Assembly (NCBI RefSeq): GCF_017876405.1
Contig: NZ_JAGINW010000001.1
Location: forward strand, 7,701,203 to 7,765,202
DNA: 64,000 bases
DNA from: Kibdelosporangium banguiense
Lineage (GTDB): Bacteria; Actinomycetota; Actinomycetes; Mycobacteriales; Pseudonocardiaceae
Reading direction: 5' to 3'
Shown here piece by piece: positions 1 through 8,394 of the stretch (positions within the stretch are counted from its first letter, which is position 1; each line of letters begins with the position of its first letter). A program made the position numbers and the translations under genes. The notes below the pieces were generated by a model. It was not told the origin of the DNA. It made no database searches and worked only from the letters and a program-made list of their open reading frames with translations.

Positions 1-2
1 AG

Positions 3-200
3 CAGATCTTCACGACCCGGAACGGCGACGAGATCCGCGACGCCCGTTGGCTCACGCAGGACGTCGACGGGGAGATCAGGCACGAGCTGTACGGGTACGC
101 CATCCGCCCCGGCAGCATGATGGCCATCGTCTGCATCCACGACACGCCCGAAGACCACGCGTGGGCGATGCACGTGTTCAACTCGATCCGCAACGTCTGA
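3..200 (+). CDS. C-terminal fragment of an unrecognised protein
   Basis: An open frame enters from the left edge and ends at TGA 198-200, giving 65 residues of the C-terminus of a longer protein. It contains the stretch TTRNGDEIRDARW and ends in HVFNSIRNV. The mixed charged/hydrophobic pattern and absence of any stop support real coding, but I cannot name a family. It is followed by a hairpin (213-241) that fits a terminator. The upstream part lies outside the window, so neither start nor operon can be judged. Confidence 0.6.
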   Translation, partial: QIFTTRNGDEIRDARWLTQDVDGEIRHELYGYAIRPGSMMAIVCIHDTPEDHAWAMHVFNSIRNV

Positions 201-212
201 GCAGCACTCGAC

Positions 213-241
213 CGGCTCCCGTCCTCGGACGCCGGGAGCCG
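213..241. terminator. Hairpin between the left-edge gene and the DUF742 gene
   Basis: CGGCTCCCG (213-221) and CGGGAGCCG (233-241) are perfect 9-bp complements around an 11-nt loop. It lies between two convergent genes, so it could end both transcripts. There is no clear U-tract. Confidence 0.55.
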
Positions 242-257
242 TGGGTACCGGCCGTGT

Positions 258-806
258 CTACAGCCTGAGCAGCCCTGCGTGCACGCGCTCCAGCAGGTCC
301 ATCGACGGCCTGCTGCCGACCAGTTCGAGCTCGTGTACGTGGATCAGGCCGAGTTCGACCACATCCGCGATCAGCACGCGCGCGGCGCCGAGCGGCAGTC
401 CAAGATGGACAGCCAACTCCGCAGTGGACTGAGGAGTCTCGCACGCCGAGCAGATCGCGCGGTGGTCGGCACGCAACGTGTGCATGTCGACCTGCCACGC
501 GGGGGAGAACGACAGCAGCGTCTCCAACTCCAGGGCGTGGACCGGTTTTGTGCGGCCACCGGTGCGGGTGTAGGGGCGTACCAGTGGCCTAGGGTCGGAT
601 TCATCGATGATCTCGATCGCCGGTTGCCGGACCGGCGGTGCGACGTAGACAGGCTCAGTCTCAACGGCCGGAGGAAGGGCCGGCTCGGGCTCCGCCACGG
701 TCTCCCGCGGCTGGAAGTCGTGATCGGCCCACAGTTGGTAGTCGCCCCATCCTCCGAAGTACAACCCGTTGAGCTGACGTTTGTCGCCCATGGCGGGATT
801 CACCAC
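258..806 (-). CDS. DUF742 (CvnC-like) protein
   Basis: This 182-residue protein has the DUF742 pattern in its C-terminal half: LVRPYTRTGGRT, then LETLLSF, then a helical segment ending in LPLGAARVLIADVVELGLI. In streptomycete conservons DUF742 proteins (CvnC) act with a roadblock protein, a small GTPase and a histidine kinase in membrane-linked signalling. No such partners are visible here, so this is an orphan copy. The N-terminal 85 residues are rich in Pro and Glu and look disordered, longer than in typical CvnC proteins. The listed start is GTG; an ATG 15 nt further in (791) is an alternative. Confidence 0.8.
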   Translation of the reverse strand: MVNPAMGDKRQLNGLYFGGWGDYQLWADHDFQPRETVAEPEPALPPAVETEPVYVAPPVRQPAIEIIDESDPRPLVRPYTRTGGRTKPVHALELETLLSFSPAWQVDMHTLRADHRAICSACETPQSTAELAVHLGLPLGAARVLIADVVELGLIHVHELELVGSRPSMDLLERVHAGLLRL

Positions 807-1024
807 CTGCGTTAGCGGAACGAAGGTGTGAGTTTAAGTTGATTTGAGATGGCTGGGCAATGGTTCATCTGGGTTTACATGCACACGAACAAATTCGCGA
901 TTTCGTCACCCTCGGTGACCGTGGTGCGCCGGGAATCGAGGAGAACCCGTTCGGCTTATCGAGGCGCCGCAAGGCAGCTCGTAGTTTGAACAACGGTCTC
1001 ATCGGGGCGACTGAGGGAGCGATA

Positions 1025-2050
1025 ATGCCGTTATGTCGGTGGAAGCTCGGTCTGGCAAGCATTGTGATGGTGACAGGGTCGGTTCTGGCTGCGCCACAAG
1101 CAGTCGCGGACGACCGGCAGACAGCCGTGGTCTCCTTGGGGGACAGTGCGATGTCCGGCGAGGGCGCCGGTGACTACGAACCCGGCACGCGTGGCGAGAA
1201 CGGCAACTGGTGCCACCGCTCGGTGAATTCGATGATCCACCGGACACAGCTGGCAGAACGGACATTCAACCTCGCGTGCTCGGGCGCGGACTCGGCGAAC
1301 GTGTCCCTGGCGGACACCACGCACTACACCGAAGGCTCACAGGCCAGGCGATTGATCGACATCGCGCGGACCTACCGCGTGACCATGGTGATCGTGCAGA
1401 TCGGTGCCAATGACGAGCCGGCGTTCGCCGACACGTTGGTCGGCTGCATCAAGGAATGGTTCAATCCGTTCAGTTCCGGCTGTGCGCCGAAACTGCGTCA
1501 GCAATGGCCGGGCCGGCTCGCGGCGATGGCACCGCGGGTGGAAAATGCCTTGGCCGACGTGAAATCCGCGATGCGGCAGGCCGGATACAGCGACTCCGGC
1601 TACTCCCTCGTACTCACTTCCTATGCGTCGCCGTTGACCGAGAAGATGGACCGGGTCCTGCATGGACCGCAGGGCTGTCCGTTCAAAATCAACGATGCGA
1701 AATACGGCCGTACCGAAGCGGTACCGCAGTTCAACGAAGCGCTTCGTGGTGTGGCAAGCCGTTCCGGTGCTCGGTTCCTGGATTTCTCCAGGGCTACAGA
1801 GGGCCGCGAGGCCTGCAGCGGCGGCAGCAACTCCTCCAACGAGTGGCAGCGCCGCATCACGGTCGACCCCTATGCCCTGGTATACGGCGGGCTTGACGCC
1901 ATCGGAATCCACTTGGCACAGGAATCCTTCCACCCCAACGCCGCCGCTCACGGTCAGCTGGGCCGCTGCGTGACCCAGTTCGTCAACAGCGGCGCCGACA
2001 GTGCCCGCTGCCTGGCCGGTGCGGACGGCAATCTCAACGCAGTCGCCTGA
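1025..2050 (+). CDS. Secreted SGNH/GDSL-family esterase
   Basis: The 341-residue protein starts at ATG 1025, preceded by GAGGGAG, and opens with a signal peptide ending near VLAAPQAVADD. The nucleophile block is SLGDSAMSGEGAGD (Ser41), the oxyanion Asn sits in QIGANDE, and the catalytic His is in ESFHPNAAAHGQ, so blocks I, III and V of the SGNH fold are present. Cysteines in NWCH, NLACSG, VGCIKE, SGCAP, QGCPF and EACSGG suggest the paired disulfides usual in secreted actinobacterial lipases of this family. The substrate is probably a lipid or acyl ester outside the cell. A longer frame from 860 lacks a signal peptide at its start and is not preferred. Confidence 0.88.
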   Translation: MPLCRWKLGLASIVMVTGSVLAAPQAVADDRQTAVVSLGDSAMSGEGAGDYEPGTRGENGNWCHRSVNSMIHRTQLAERTFNLACSGADSANVSLADTTHYTEGSQARRLIDIARTYRVTMVIVQIGANDEPAFADTLVGCIKEWFNPFSSGCAPKLRQQWPGRLAAMAPRVENALADVKSAMRQAGYSDSGYSLVLTSYASPLTEKMDRVLHGPQGCPFKINDAKYGRTEAVPQFNEALRGVASRSGARFLDFSRATEGREACSGGSNSSNEWQRRITVDPYALVYGGLDAIGIHLAQESFHPNAAAHGQLGRCVTQFVNSGADSARCLAGADGNLNAVA

Positions 2051-2071
2051 ACCGATATAGTCTAAACAGGA

Positions 2072-2104
2072 CAGTGCCCGGCCGATCAGTTCGGCCGGGC
2101 ACTG
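2072..2104. terminator. Bidirectional terminator hairpin
   Basis: A perfect 14-bp stem (2072-2085 with 2091-2104) closes on the loop TCAGT. It lies between the convergent esterase and PI-PLC genes and is the obvious transcription end point for both. Confidence 0.85.
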
Positions 2105-2115
2105 CTGCTGAGGTG

Positions 2116-3576
2116 TCAGAGACGGGACCACCTCTGGTTGGTGTTGCCGTGGCACGGATAGATCACCAGCTGTGCGCCGTTGCCGCTGCCATTGGTCGAG
2201 TCAAGGCACTTGCCGGAGGCCGGGTTGACGATCAGGCCGTCCGGCCGGAGCTCCCACTTCTGTGCGCCGGTACCGTTGCAACCGTAGATCTGGACCGGGG
2301 TGCTGTCCTTGGTCTCGCCGTTGCGAACGTCAAGGCAGTACGTGCCGTAGACCACCAGTTGCCCGAAGGGCGTCCGCGACCACTGCTGGTTGGGGCCGCC
2401 GTGGCAGTCGAAGACCGTGACGATGATGCTGTTGCGCGGTGTGGCGCTGGGGACATCGAGGCACCGGCCGGACTCCTTGACCTTGAGCATGGACCGGAAG
2501 TCGTTGGTGTCGATGATCGTCTCGATCAGGCGGCTGCCCGGGAAGTCCATCATGATCATGCCGTACCGGTTGGGCCACCCACGCCGGTTGATCTCGTTGT
2601 GGGTCATGATGTTGACGCCCTCGAAGACGACCGTGCAGCCCATTTTCTGGCCCAGCACCTCCAGGCAGTCGACGCTGGGGTACTCGGAAATGCACTTCGA
2701 GGAGAGATGGCAGGTGTCGAACGGGCCCTCTCTGACCCATCCGGTGACCAGCCTGGACGCATCGGTCGCCGGGCCGACGTGCCCGCTGGCGATGAAGTAG
2801 GGGAACGACCCGCCGGAGGCGCTCAGGAAGTTGACGTACGTGACGTCCCGAGGTCCGGACTGCGCCGCGTTCAGGTGGTTGCGGACCGCGTGCCACTTGT
2901 TGGCCAGGTCCCAGTTGTCGTTCACGTTGTACTCGTCCTGCTTGGCCAGGCTATTCCAGGGGATACCCATCCGGACGGCTGAGCCGAAGTCCTGCAGTAC
3001 GACGATCTTGCCGCGGATCTCACGCACGGTCGGGTTGTCGCCGGTGCCCTGGTACACCTGCAACGGGTACTTGTCCAGGCCGGCCTTGACCTGGGTGTCG
3101 AAGCCTTCGCTCGGACCGTGGTTCTGCTTGATCCGCATCACGAGGGACTCGTTGGGATGCATTTTGAGGTAGTTGGTGGCCGTGACGAGCACATCGTTCT
3201 CGAAGTCCAGCAGTTGCGGGGCCGGACCGTGGTAGACCTTGAGCCTGTTGTCGATGGGGTCCGGGCCCAGCCGGATGTCCCAGGCCCGGATGCCCGCGTT
3301 CAACTGCTCGCCCAGATCCATGGACTGGGTGAAGACCGAGTCACCCCCGACTCTGTAGGCGCCGGTGTCGTGCGTGCCCGGCAAGGACAGCTCGCTGAGC
3401 GTCGTGGTGCCGGGCAGGTAGGCCATCCAATCGCGGGGGTACGCTCCGGCGCGGGCGTCGTGCGAGTACGAGCTGGTTTCGTGTGCGCTGGCGGTCCCTG
3501 CGAGCGACACGATGGCGAGCGACATCGTGGCTGACACAACGGCCGCGTACGCCGATATACGAGTTAGCTTTTTCAT
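2116..3576 (-). CDS. Secreted phosphatidylinositol-specific phospholipase C with ricin-type lectin domain
   Basis: The 486-residue protein has a signal peptide (residues 1-31, ending GTASAHE). A PI-PLC X-type domain follows, with the catalytic pair His69 in LSLPGTHDTGAY and His116 in KVYHGPAP, plus AWDIRLG around Asp100. Such enzymes cleave phosphatidylinositol or its glycan-anchored forms to inositol 1,2-cyclic phosphate. The C-terminal 130 residues form a ricin B (CBM13) beta-trefoil with three QxW-type repeats (PNQQWSR, AQKWEL, TNQRWSR) and CLDV/CLDS starts, which likely bind sugars. It diverges from a two-component system whose promoter region carries inverted repeats, so control by that system is plausible. 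Confidence 0.9.
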   Translation of the reverse strand: MKKLTRISAYAAVVSATMSLAIVSLAGTASAHETSSYSHDARAGAYPRDWMAYLPGTTTLSELSLPGTHDTGAYRVGGDSVFTQSMDLGEQLNAGIRAWDIRLGPDPIDNRLKVYHGPAPQLLDFENDVLVTATNYLKMHPNESLVMRIKQNHGPSEGFDTQVKAGLDKYPLQVYQGTGDNPTVREIRGKIVVLQDFGSAVRMGIPWNSLAKQDEYNVNDNWDLANKWHAVRNHLNAAQSGPRDVTYVNFLSASGGSFPYFIASGHVGPATDASRLVTGWVREGPFDTCHLSSKCISEYPSVDCLEVLGQKMGCTVVFEGVNIMTHNEINRRGWPNRYGMIMMDFPGSRLIETIIDTNDFRSMLKVKESGRCLDVPSATPRNSIIVTVFDCHGGPNQQWSRTPFGQLVVYGTYCLDVRNGETKDSTPVQIYGCNGTGAQKWELRPDGLIVNPASGKCLDSTNGSGNGAQLVIYPCHGNTNQRWSRL

Positions 3577-3674
3577 TCCCCTTCTTCCCCTCGGGTGTTC
3601 TGATCAGGCGCCGATGAGTCCACCAGCGGGGGATGTGAGCCCGGCGGCAGCACGGCAGGAGTCCGGCAAGAGAA

Positions 3675-3722
3675 AGGTGTGAATCCGGTGTGTGATCCAC
3701 TGTTCTCACCGAACTCACACCT
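3675..3722. promoter_or_regulatory. Inverted repeat in the PI-PLC / two-component divergent region
   Basis: AGGTGTGA (3675-3682) and TCACACCT (3715-3722) are perfect inverted copies separated by 32 nt, with a further GGTGTGTGA at 3688-3696 inside. The site lies between the divergent PI-PLC gene and the response regulator and is a candidate operator for the latter. The role is inferred from position only. Confidence 0.45.
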
Positions 3723-3743
3723 GGCCGTGCTGTGCTGACCGGG

Positions 3744-4445
3744 ATGACTGAGACGGCACGCATTCTGGTGGTCGACGACCACCCCAACATCGTGGACATG
3801 CTCGCCACGGTGCTGAAGTTCCACGGCTTCCTGGTGAGCACGGCCGGCACAGTCGCCGAGGCGTTGCTCGCGGCTGACCGGGATCGCCCGGACCTGGTGA
3901 TACTGGACGTGATGCTGCCGGACGGCGACGGTTTCGAGGTGTGCCGCCGACTACGCGCGGACGGTCACCGCGTGGGCATCGTGTTCCTGACCGCGCGGGA
4001 TGCGCGTCACGACACGGTGGCCGGACTGACGTACGGCGGAGACGACTACGTGACCAAGCCGTTCGCGGTCGACGAGTTGGTCGCGCGGGTCCGCGCGGTA
4101 TTGCGCCGAACGGTCGAATCCGCGCCGACGGGCCCGCCCGAGGCGATGCTGCGTTATGTCGACGTGGAACTGGACGAGAACACCATGTTGGTGCGCAGAG
4201 CAGGCCGTCCGATCGAGCTGTCGCCCACCGAGTTCAAGTTGCTGCGCTACCTGTTGCTCAATCCGGAGCGAGTGCTGTCCCGTGCACAGATCCTGGATGC
4301 TGTGTGGAGCTACGACTTCGGCGGCGGCTCGAAGGTGGTCGACACCTACATCGGCTACCTGCGCCGCAAACTCGAAGCACTGGGCGGGCCGTTGATCGTG
4401 ACCCATCGAGGGTTTGGCTACGCCCTGCGTGAGGGTCGCGGATGA
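3744..4445 (+). CDS. OmpR-family response regulator
   Basis: The N-terminal receiver domain has the acidic pair LVVDDHP, phospho-acceptor Asp55 in VILDVMLPDGDGF and the switch Lys in VTKPFA. The C-terminal winged-helix DNA-binding domain carries ELSPTEFKLLRYLLLN and VDTYIGYLRRKL, as in OmpR/PhoB regulators. ATG 3744 is the likely start; an in-frame GTG at 3732 would add four residues. The stop overlaps the histidine-kinase ATG by 4 nt (ATGA), so the two are translationally coupled. It likely controls its own operon and perhaps the divergent PI-PLC gene. Confidence 0.92.
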   Translation: MTETARILVVDDHPNIVDMLATVLKFHGFLVSTAGTVAEALLAADRDRPDLVILDVMLPDGDGFEVCRRLRADGHRVGIVFLTARDARHDTVAGLTYGGDDYVTKPFAVDELVARVRAVLRRTVESAPTGPPEAMLRYVDVELDENTMLVRRAGRPIELSPTEFKLLRYLLLNPERVLSRAQILDAVWSYDFGGGSKVVDTYIGYLRRKLEALGGPLIVTHRGFGYALREGRG

Positions 4446-5812
4446 GCCTACGGACTTCGTTGCTGCTAGGCATTCTCGCGCTTACCACGGCTGTGTTGGT
4501 GGTCGCCGCTGCCGTGAGTGCTGTCGCGTTACGCGCCTATCTCCTGAACCGCACCGACGACCAGCTACGAGGCGGGGCGAGTCTCGCGTCGGCCCGGGGC
4601 CAGCAACTCTTCAACGGCGCCGAACCCGGTCAGGATCTGCGTGCCGTGGTCGCCCCGACGGAGTACCTGGTCGAGGTCCGTTCGCCGTCCGGCATCGTCA
4701 CCCGGCTCTCTGGCGCTCGGTCCGTGCCCACCGGTTCGTTGCTCGACAAGGTGAACGGGAAGACAGGCACTCCGGTGACCGTCGAGTCGGGCTCAGGCGA
4801 TTATCGGGTCGTCGCGGTGGTGGTGGCCGGTGCGATCGTGGTGGTCGGCCTCCCGTTGGCCATCGTTGACGGAACAGTCCGGCAGTTGCTTCTGATCGAG
4901 GCACTCGTTGCCGTCGCCCTGCTGATCGGTCTCGCACTCCTGGCACGGCTGCTTGTCGTGCGGCGACTTCGGCCACTTGAGGGCATTACGTCGACCGCGA
5001 CGGCGATCTCCGGAGGTGACTTCGACCGTCGAGTGTCTATCGTGGACAGCGAGCGAACCGAAGTGGGCCGGTTGACCCGCGCGGTGAACGGGATGCTCGC
5101 CCGTATCCAGGCCGCTTTGTCCGCGCGGGCCCGTTCGGAGGAACGGTTGCAGCGCTTCGTCGCGGACGCTTCGCACGAACTGCGCACGCCGCTCACGTCG
5201 GTCCGCGGCTATCTCCACTTGCTTTCCTCAGGCATGGTCACCGAACAGGACCGCCCGGACGTGTTGCGGCGGCTCGACGACGAAACCACCCGGATGGGTG
5301 CGATCGTGGACGACCTGCTGTACCTGGCCAGGCTGGACGCGGAACCGGCCCTGCTCAGCCAGCCGGTGGACCTCACAGCCGTGGTGCGTGACTCAGTGGC
5401 CGACGCCATCGCCGTCGAACCCCGCCGCCGGATAATCCTGGAAGCGCCGGAAACATGCGTGGTCGCAGGCGACGAACACAGCCTGCGGCAGGTGATGGCG
5501 AACCTGCTGGCGAATATCCGGGCACACACCCCGATCGACGCACCCTCGACCGTTACTCTCCACAATGGATCAGAAGGTGTGCACGTCGAGGTGGCCGACA
5601 GCGGTCCAGGCTTGGAGCCTGCCGCGCTGGAGCGGATGTTCGACCGGTTCTACCGTGGCGATCCCGGCCGCAGCGCCAGCGGTGGCAGCGGATTGGGCTT
5701 GGCCATCGTCGCGGAGGTGATCCGGGCGCATGGTGGGGAAGTGGCCGCGCGGAGCAATCCAGCCGGTGGCCTGACTGTGTGGTTCAGGTTGACGTCATCG
5801 CTCCCAAGCTGA
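4442..5812 (+). CDS. Sensor histidine kinase
   Basis: This 456-residue HisKA kinase has two membrane helices (about residues 7-30 and 148-172) flanking an extracellular sensor of roughly 115 residues, then a HAMP region. The phospho-acceptor is His245 in DASHELRTPLTS. ATP-binding motifs are the N box MANLLANIRAHTP, DSGPGLEP, FDRFYRGDPG and GGSGLGLAIV. The N box reads NIRAHT where NAxxHT is usual, a modest change. It pairs with the overlapping upstream regulator. The architecture resembles TrcS/TcrY-type actinobacterial kinases; the signal is unknown. Confidence 0.92.
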   Translation: MSLRTSLLLGILALTTAVLVVAAAVSAVALRAYLLNRTDDQLRGGASLASARGQQLFNGAEPGQDLRAVVAPTEYLVEVRSPSGIVTRLSGARSVPTGSLLDKVNGKTGTPVTVESGSGDYRVVAVVVAGAIVVVGLPLAIVDGTVRQLLLIEALVAVALLIGLALLARLLVVRRLRPLEGITSTATAISGGDFDRRVSIVDSERTEVGRLTRAVNGMLARIQAALSARARSEERLQRFVADASHELRTPLTSVRGYLHLLSSGMVTEQDRPDVLRRLDDETTRMGAIVDDLLYLARLDAEPALLSQPVDLTAVVRDSVADAIAVEPRRRIILEAPETCVVAGDEHSLRQVMANLLANIRAHTPIDAPSTVTLHNGSEGVHVEVADSGPGLEPAALERMFDRFYRGDPGRSASGGSGLGLAIVAEVIRAHGGEVAARSNPAGGLTVWFRLTSSLPS

Positions 5813-5813
5813 T

Positions 5814-5857
5814 CGGTGGTCGCCGACCTGGTTGTGCAGACAGGTCGGCGACCACCG
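5814..5857. terminator. Bidirectional terminator hairpin
   Basis: A perfect 17-bp stem (5814-5830 with 5841-5857) surrounds the loop GTTGTGCAGA. It starts directly after the kinase stop codon and lies ahead of the convergent DUF397 stop. Confidence 0.85.
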
Positions 5858-5862
5858 GGAGT

Positions 5863-6018
5863 TCAGCCGCGGGCTGTGAGGAAGGTCCGCAGTGACGCCA
5901 GATCGACAGTCAGAGTGGGGCCCTGGGGATTCTTGCTGTCGCGAATCGCGGCCAGGTCATTCCTGACCTCCACGCAGTTGCCGCCGGTTCCGCTGAAGCT
6001 TGACTTGCGCCAGTTCAT
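5863..6018 (-). CDS. DUF397 small protein
   Basis: This 51-residue protein begins MNWRKSSFSGTGGNCVEV and continues to AAIRDSKNPQGPTL, the signature of DUF397. Such proteins are encoded next to XRE/DUF5753 regulators throughout Streptomyces and Pseudonocardiaceae; some pairs (the BldB/WhiJ neighbourhood type) act in development. The start is fixed by a strong AGGAGG lying inside the end of the upstream regulator gene, 7 nt from ATG 6018. A GTG at 6024 overlapping the upstream stop is possible but too close to that site. It is coupled to the XRE gene. Confidence 0.88.
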   Translation of the reverse strand: MNWRKSSFSGTGGNCVEVRNDLAAIRDSKNPQGPTLTVDLASLRTFLTARG

Positions 6019-6020
6019 GT

Positions 6021-6851
6021 TCACGCCTCCTTCAGAATCGTCCGAAGCATATTCTGGCTTTCGCGGATAGGAAGGGCTATGTGATCTAGCTGGGCGAGCA
6101 TCTGCGTGTACGGCTCCGCTTGGTCATCATGCAGGTAGACGCCGCCTTCAGCGACCTCGACGTTGACCACAGGCGTGGTGGTGGGGAACGTCATGTAGAG
6201 CCACGAGTGGGTAATCACTGCGACTGGTAGGAGTTGCCGCAGAACTCTGACAGGGATCCCACGGTCACGCGCGTCCAGAAGGTGCTTGAGTTGCTTCTTG
6301 TGGCCATCGGAACCACCGAATGGCGTCCGTAGCGCGGTTTCGTTGATGTAGGCCGCGTAGTCCACCGTACCCAGGATCTTTTGTCGCCTTCGCCTGGCCA
6401 ACCATCGCAGTTCGGCGATATCTGCTGGAATGTCGCCGGAGAGCATGAGCGCCATGGCGTACTCCTCGGTTTGCAGCAGGCCTGGCACCAGTGATACGGC
6501 CCAGTCGGTGAGGCTGTTGGCATCATTCGCGTAGCTGGCGAGAGTTCCCATCTCGGCTGGAACACCGGGCAGTGGGCGGTCCCACCAGCCGGATGAGTTC
6601 TCTGCTCTCGCCTCCGCGATGACGTCTTCGCGCTCGGCGGACGGAATCCGGTATGCGGTAAGGATCATCGCCACGTGTTCGGTGGTGATATGTCGCTGGC
6701 CGTTCTCGATTCTGGACATCGTGGCCAGGCCCCACTCCAGCAGCTTCGCGGCCGCCTCCAGGCTAAGATCGGTTCGCTCTTTGCGAATCGCACGCAGGCG
6801 GGCACCGATGATCCGGTCCCTGGGTCGCGGGGGCTGACGCTTGTTAGGCAT
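6021..6851 (-). CDS. XRE-family regulator with DUF5753 domain
   Basis: The 276-residue protein has an N-terminal helix-turn-helix (IIGARLRAIRKE, LSLEAAAKLLEW, MSRIENGQRHI) and a large C-terminal DUF5753-type domain with SLVPGLLQTEEYA, ETALRTPFGG and LRQLLPVAV. This is the usual DNA-binding partner of a DUF397 protein, encoded here immediately downstream. ATG 6851 is preferred because GGAAGG (its ribosome site, read on the minus strand at 6861-6866) is correctly spaced; a longer frame to 7043 overlaps the divergent gene. Confidence 0.9.
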   Translation of the reverse strand: MPNKRQPPRPRDRIIGARLRAIRKERTDLSLEAAAKLLEWGLATMSRIENGQRHITTEHVAMILTAYRIPSAEREDVIAEARAENSSGWWDRPLPGVPAEMGTLASYANDANSLTDWAVSLVPGLLQTEEYAMALMLSGDIPADIAELRWLARRRRQKILGTVDYAAYINETALRTPFGGSDGHKKQLKHLLDARDRGIPVRVLRQLLPVAVITHSWLYMTFPTTTPVVNVEVAEGGVYLHDDQAEPYTQMLAQLDHIALPIRESQNMLRTILKEA

Positions 6852-6860
6852 AGAGCCATT

Positions 6861-6892
6861 CCTTCCCACCGTCGGAAGGGCGAGCGCCTTCC
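6861..6892. promoter_or_regulatory. Alternating CCTTCC/GGAAGG repeats upstream of the XRE gene
   Basis: CCTTCC (6861-6866), GGAAGG (6874-6879) and CCTTCC (6887-6892) form two overlapping inverted repeats in the divergent region. The first also contains the ribosome binding site of the XRE gene, so a bound regulator or an mRNA fold could affect its expression. The role is speculative. Confidence 0.3.
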
Positions 6893-6915
6893 GGGAATCA
6901 AGTCTATCGTCCTGA

Positions 6916-7401
6916 GTGGAGCCTACAACGAACCGGAAAGTGGCCACAGTGGACGAACGCTTGCTTGGGAAAGCCGCCCGCAAAAAGATTTCCGAACAGT
7001 GGCCGCGCATTGCGCGCTTCCTCGGGCCGACGGGCCTGGCCAACTACATCGACGACGACTTCTCCCACTGGTCACGCCACGCCGAAGACCTGACCCCAGC
7101 CGAACGTGCGGCAGCCTACGAAGAATGGGCCGACTTCTACGAATGGCGACTGAAACAACGCGCCACCGAACTCGCCGACGATCGCTGCAAGCGCTACCTC
7201 GTCGCCGAATGGACCGACAGCATGGCCTACTGCTGCCGGCGCTCCGCAGCCTGGGCGCGCGGCGAAGACCCAGGCGCATGGCTACCCCAACAGGAACGCC
7301 GCCCAGACCTGTACGCCGAAAGCCTCGCGATAGTCACTGAAACCGTCCCCCAGCTGAACATGCGTCAGCCAACCCCCATAGCAACGACCCGCGGCTCGTG
7401 A
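6916..7401 (+). CDS. Unrecognised protein next to the XRE/DUF397 pair
   Basis: A 161-residue Trp-, Ala- and Arg-rich protein starting at GTG 6916. It shows helical segments such as LTPAERAAAYEEWADFYEWR, no signal peptide and no membrane segment. It diverges from the XRE regulator and may be its target, since XRE/DUF397 units often sit beside small unknown genes. I recognise no family. An internal GTG in the VATVDERLL region is an alternative start. The listed start has no strong ribosome site. Confidence 0.6.
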   Translation: MEPTTNRKVATVDERLLGKAARKKISEQWPRIARFLGPTGLANYIDDDFSHWSRHAEDLTPAERAAAYEEWADFYEWRLKQRATELADDRCKRYLVAEWTDSMAYCCRRSAAWARGEDPGAWLPQQERRPDLYAESLAIVTETVPQLNMRQPTPIATTRGS

Positions 7402-7526
7402 TACGTCGGCCGGTTCCGCCTCTGCATGCATACCCAAAGTAGCTACTCGGGAACCGCAGGGGACAATGGGTAGCCGGGGAGCACGCCGAAGGGTGCGGGC
7501 CGCCAAGAGCGAGGAGTGGGCTGAAG

Positions 7527-8366
7527 ATGTCGGCCGTTGAGGGTAATTCCGCGGATGATCCGATACTGCCGTTCATCGACACCACCAAACCCAGTGTCGC
7601 CCGGGTGTACGACGTGTTCCTGGGCGGCAAGGACCACTACGAGGTGGACCGCGAGGTCTACCGCAGGACGCTGGAGATCACCCCGGAGGTGCCGCTGCTG
7701 ACCCGGACGTTCCGGCAGTGGCTGATCAGGGTGGTGCGGTTCCTGGCGTCCGGCGCGGGGATCGACCAGATCCTCGACTGCGGATCGGGCCTGCCCACCG
7801 CCGAGAACACCCACCAGGTGGCGCAGCGCGTCAATCCCGAGACCACGGTCGTCTACGTGGACAACGACCCGATGGTGATCGCGCACGGCCGGGCTCTGCT
7901 GGAGGAGAACGACCGGACGCACTTCGTCGACGCCAACTTGCGTGACGCTGAAGCGCTTCTGGCCCACCCCACTGTCACCCGGTACCTGGACATGAACCGG
8001 CCGCTCGCGCTCATGCAGTGCGGGACGCTCCACCACATCAGTGACGAGGACAACCCCGTCGACCTGATGGCCCGCTACATCGACGCGCTGCCGTCCGGCT
8101 CGTACGTCGCCATCAGCCACTTCTACGACCCGGCTGACGGCAGTGAGCTGAGCGAGCTCTCGCAGAAGCTGGAAACGAACCTGCTCAACGCCGTCGGATC
8201 CGGGTGGTGCCGGACGTCCGCACAGATCGAAGCGATGTTCTGCGGACTTGAGCTGGTCGAACCCGGCTTGGTCCCAGCGGTCGACTGGTGGCCGGACGGT
8301 CCTCGCATCAGGCCGGTGGCGACCGTCGAGCAGATCGCCTACGGAGCGGTCGCCCGCAAACCCTGA
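7527..8366 (+). CDS. SAM-dependent methyltransferase, DUF574 type
   Basis: The 279-residue protein matches the actinobacterial S-adenosylmethionine methyltransferase family PF04672: KPSVARVYDVFLGGKDHYE near the N-terminus, QILDCGSGLPTAENTH as glycine-rich motif I, and TVVYVDNDPMVIAHGRALL for the acidic ribose-binding loop. Length is normal for the family. Members are numerous in Streptomyces and Amycolatopsis and mostly uncharacterised, so no substrate can be given. It stands alone between a 125-bp gap and a convergent lipoprotein gene. Confidence 0.88.
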   Translation: MSAVEGNSADDPILPFIDTTKPSVARVYDVFLGGKDHYEVDREVYRRTLEITPEVPLLTRTFRQWLIRVVRFLASGAGIDQILDCGSGLPTAENTHQVAQRVNPETTVVYVDNDPMVIAHGRALLEENDRTHFVDANLRDAEALLAHPTVTRYLDMNRPLALMQCGTLHHISDEDNPVDLMARYIDALPSGSYVAISHFYDPADGSELSELSQKLETNLLNAVGSGWCRTSAQIEAMFCGLELVEPGLVPAVDWWPDGPRIRPVATVEQIAYGAVARKP

Positions 8367-8394
8367 CGCCTCAGGCGCCGTCCGGCCGCCAGGT

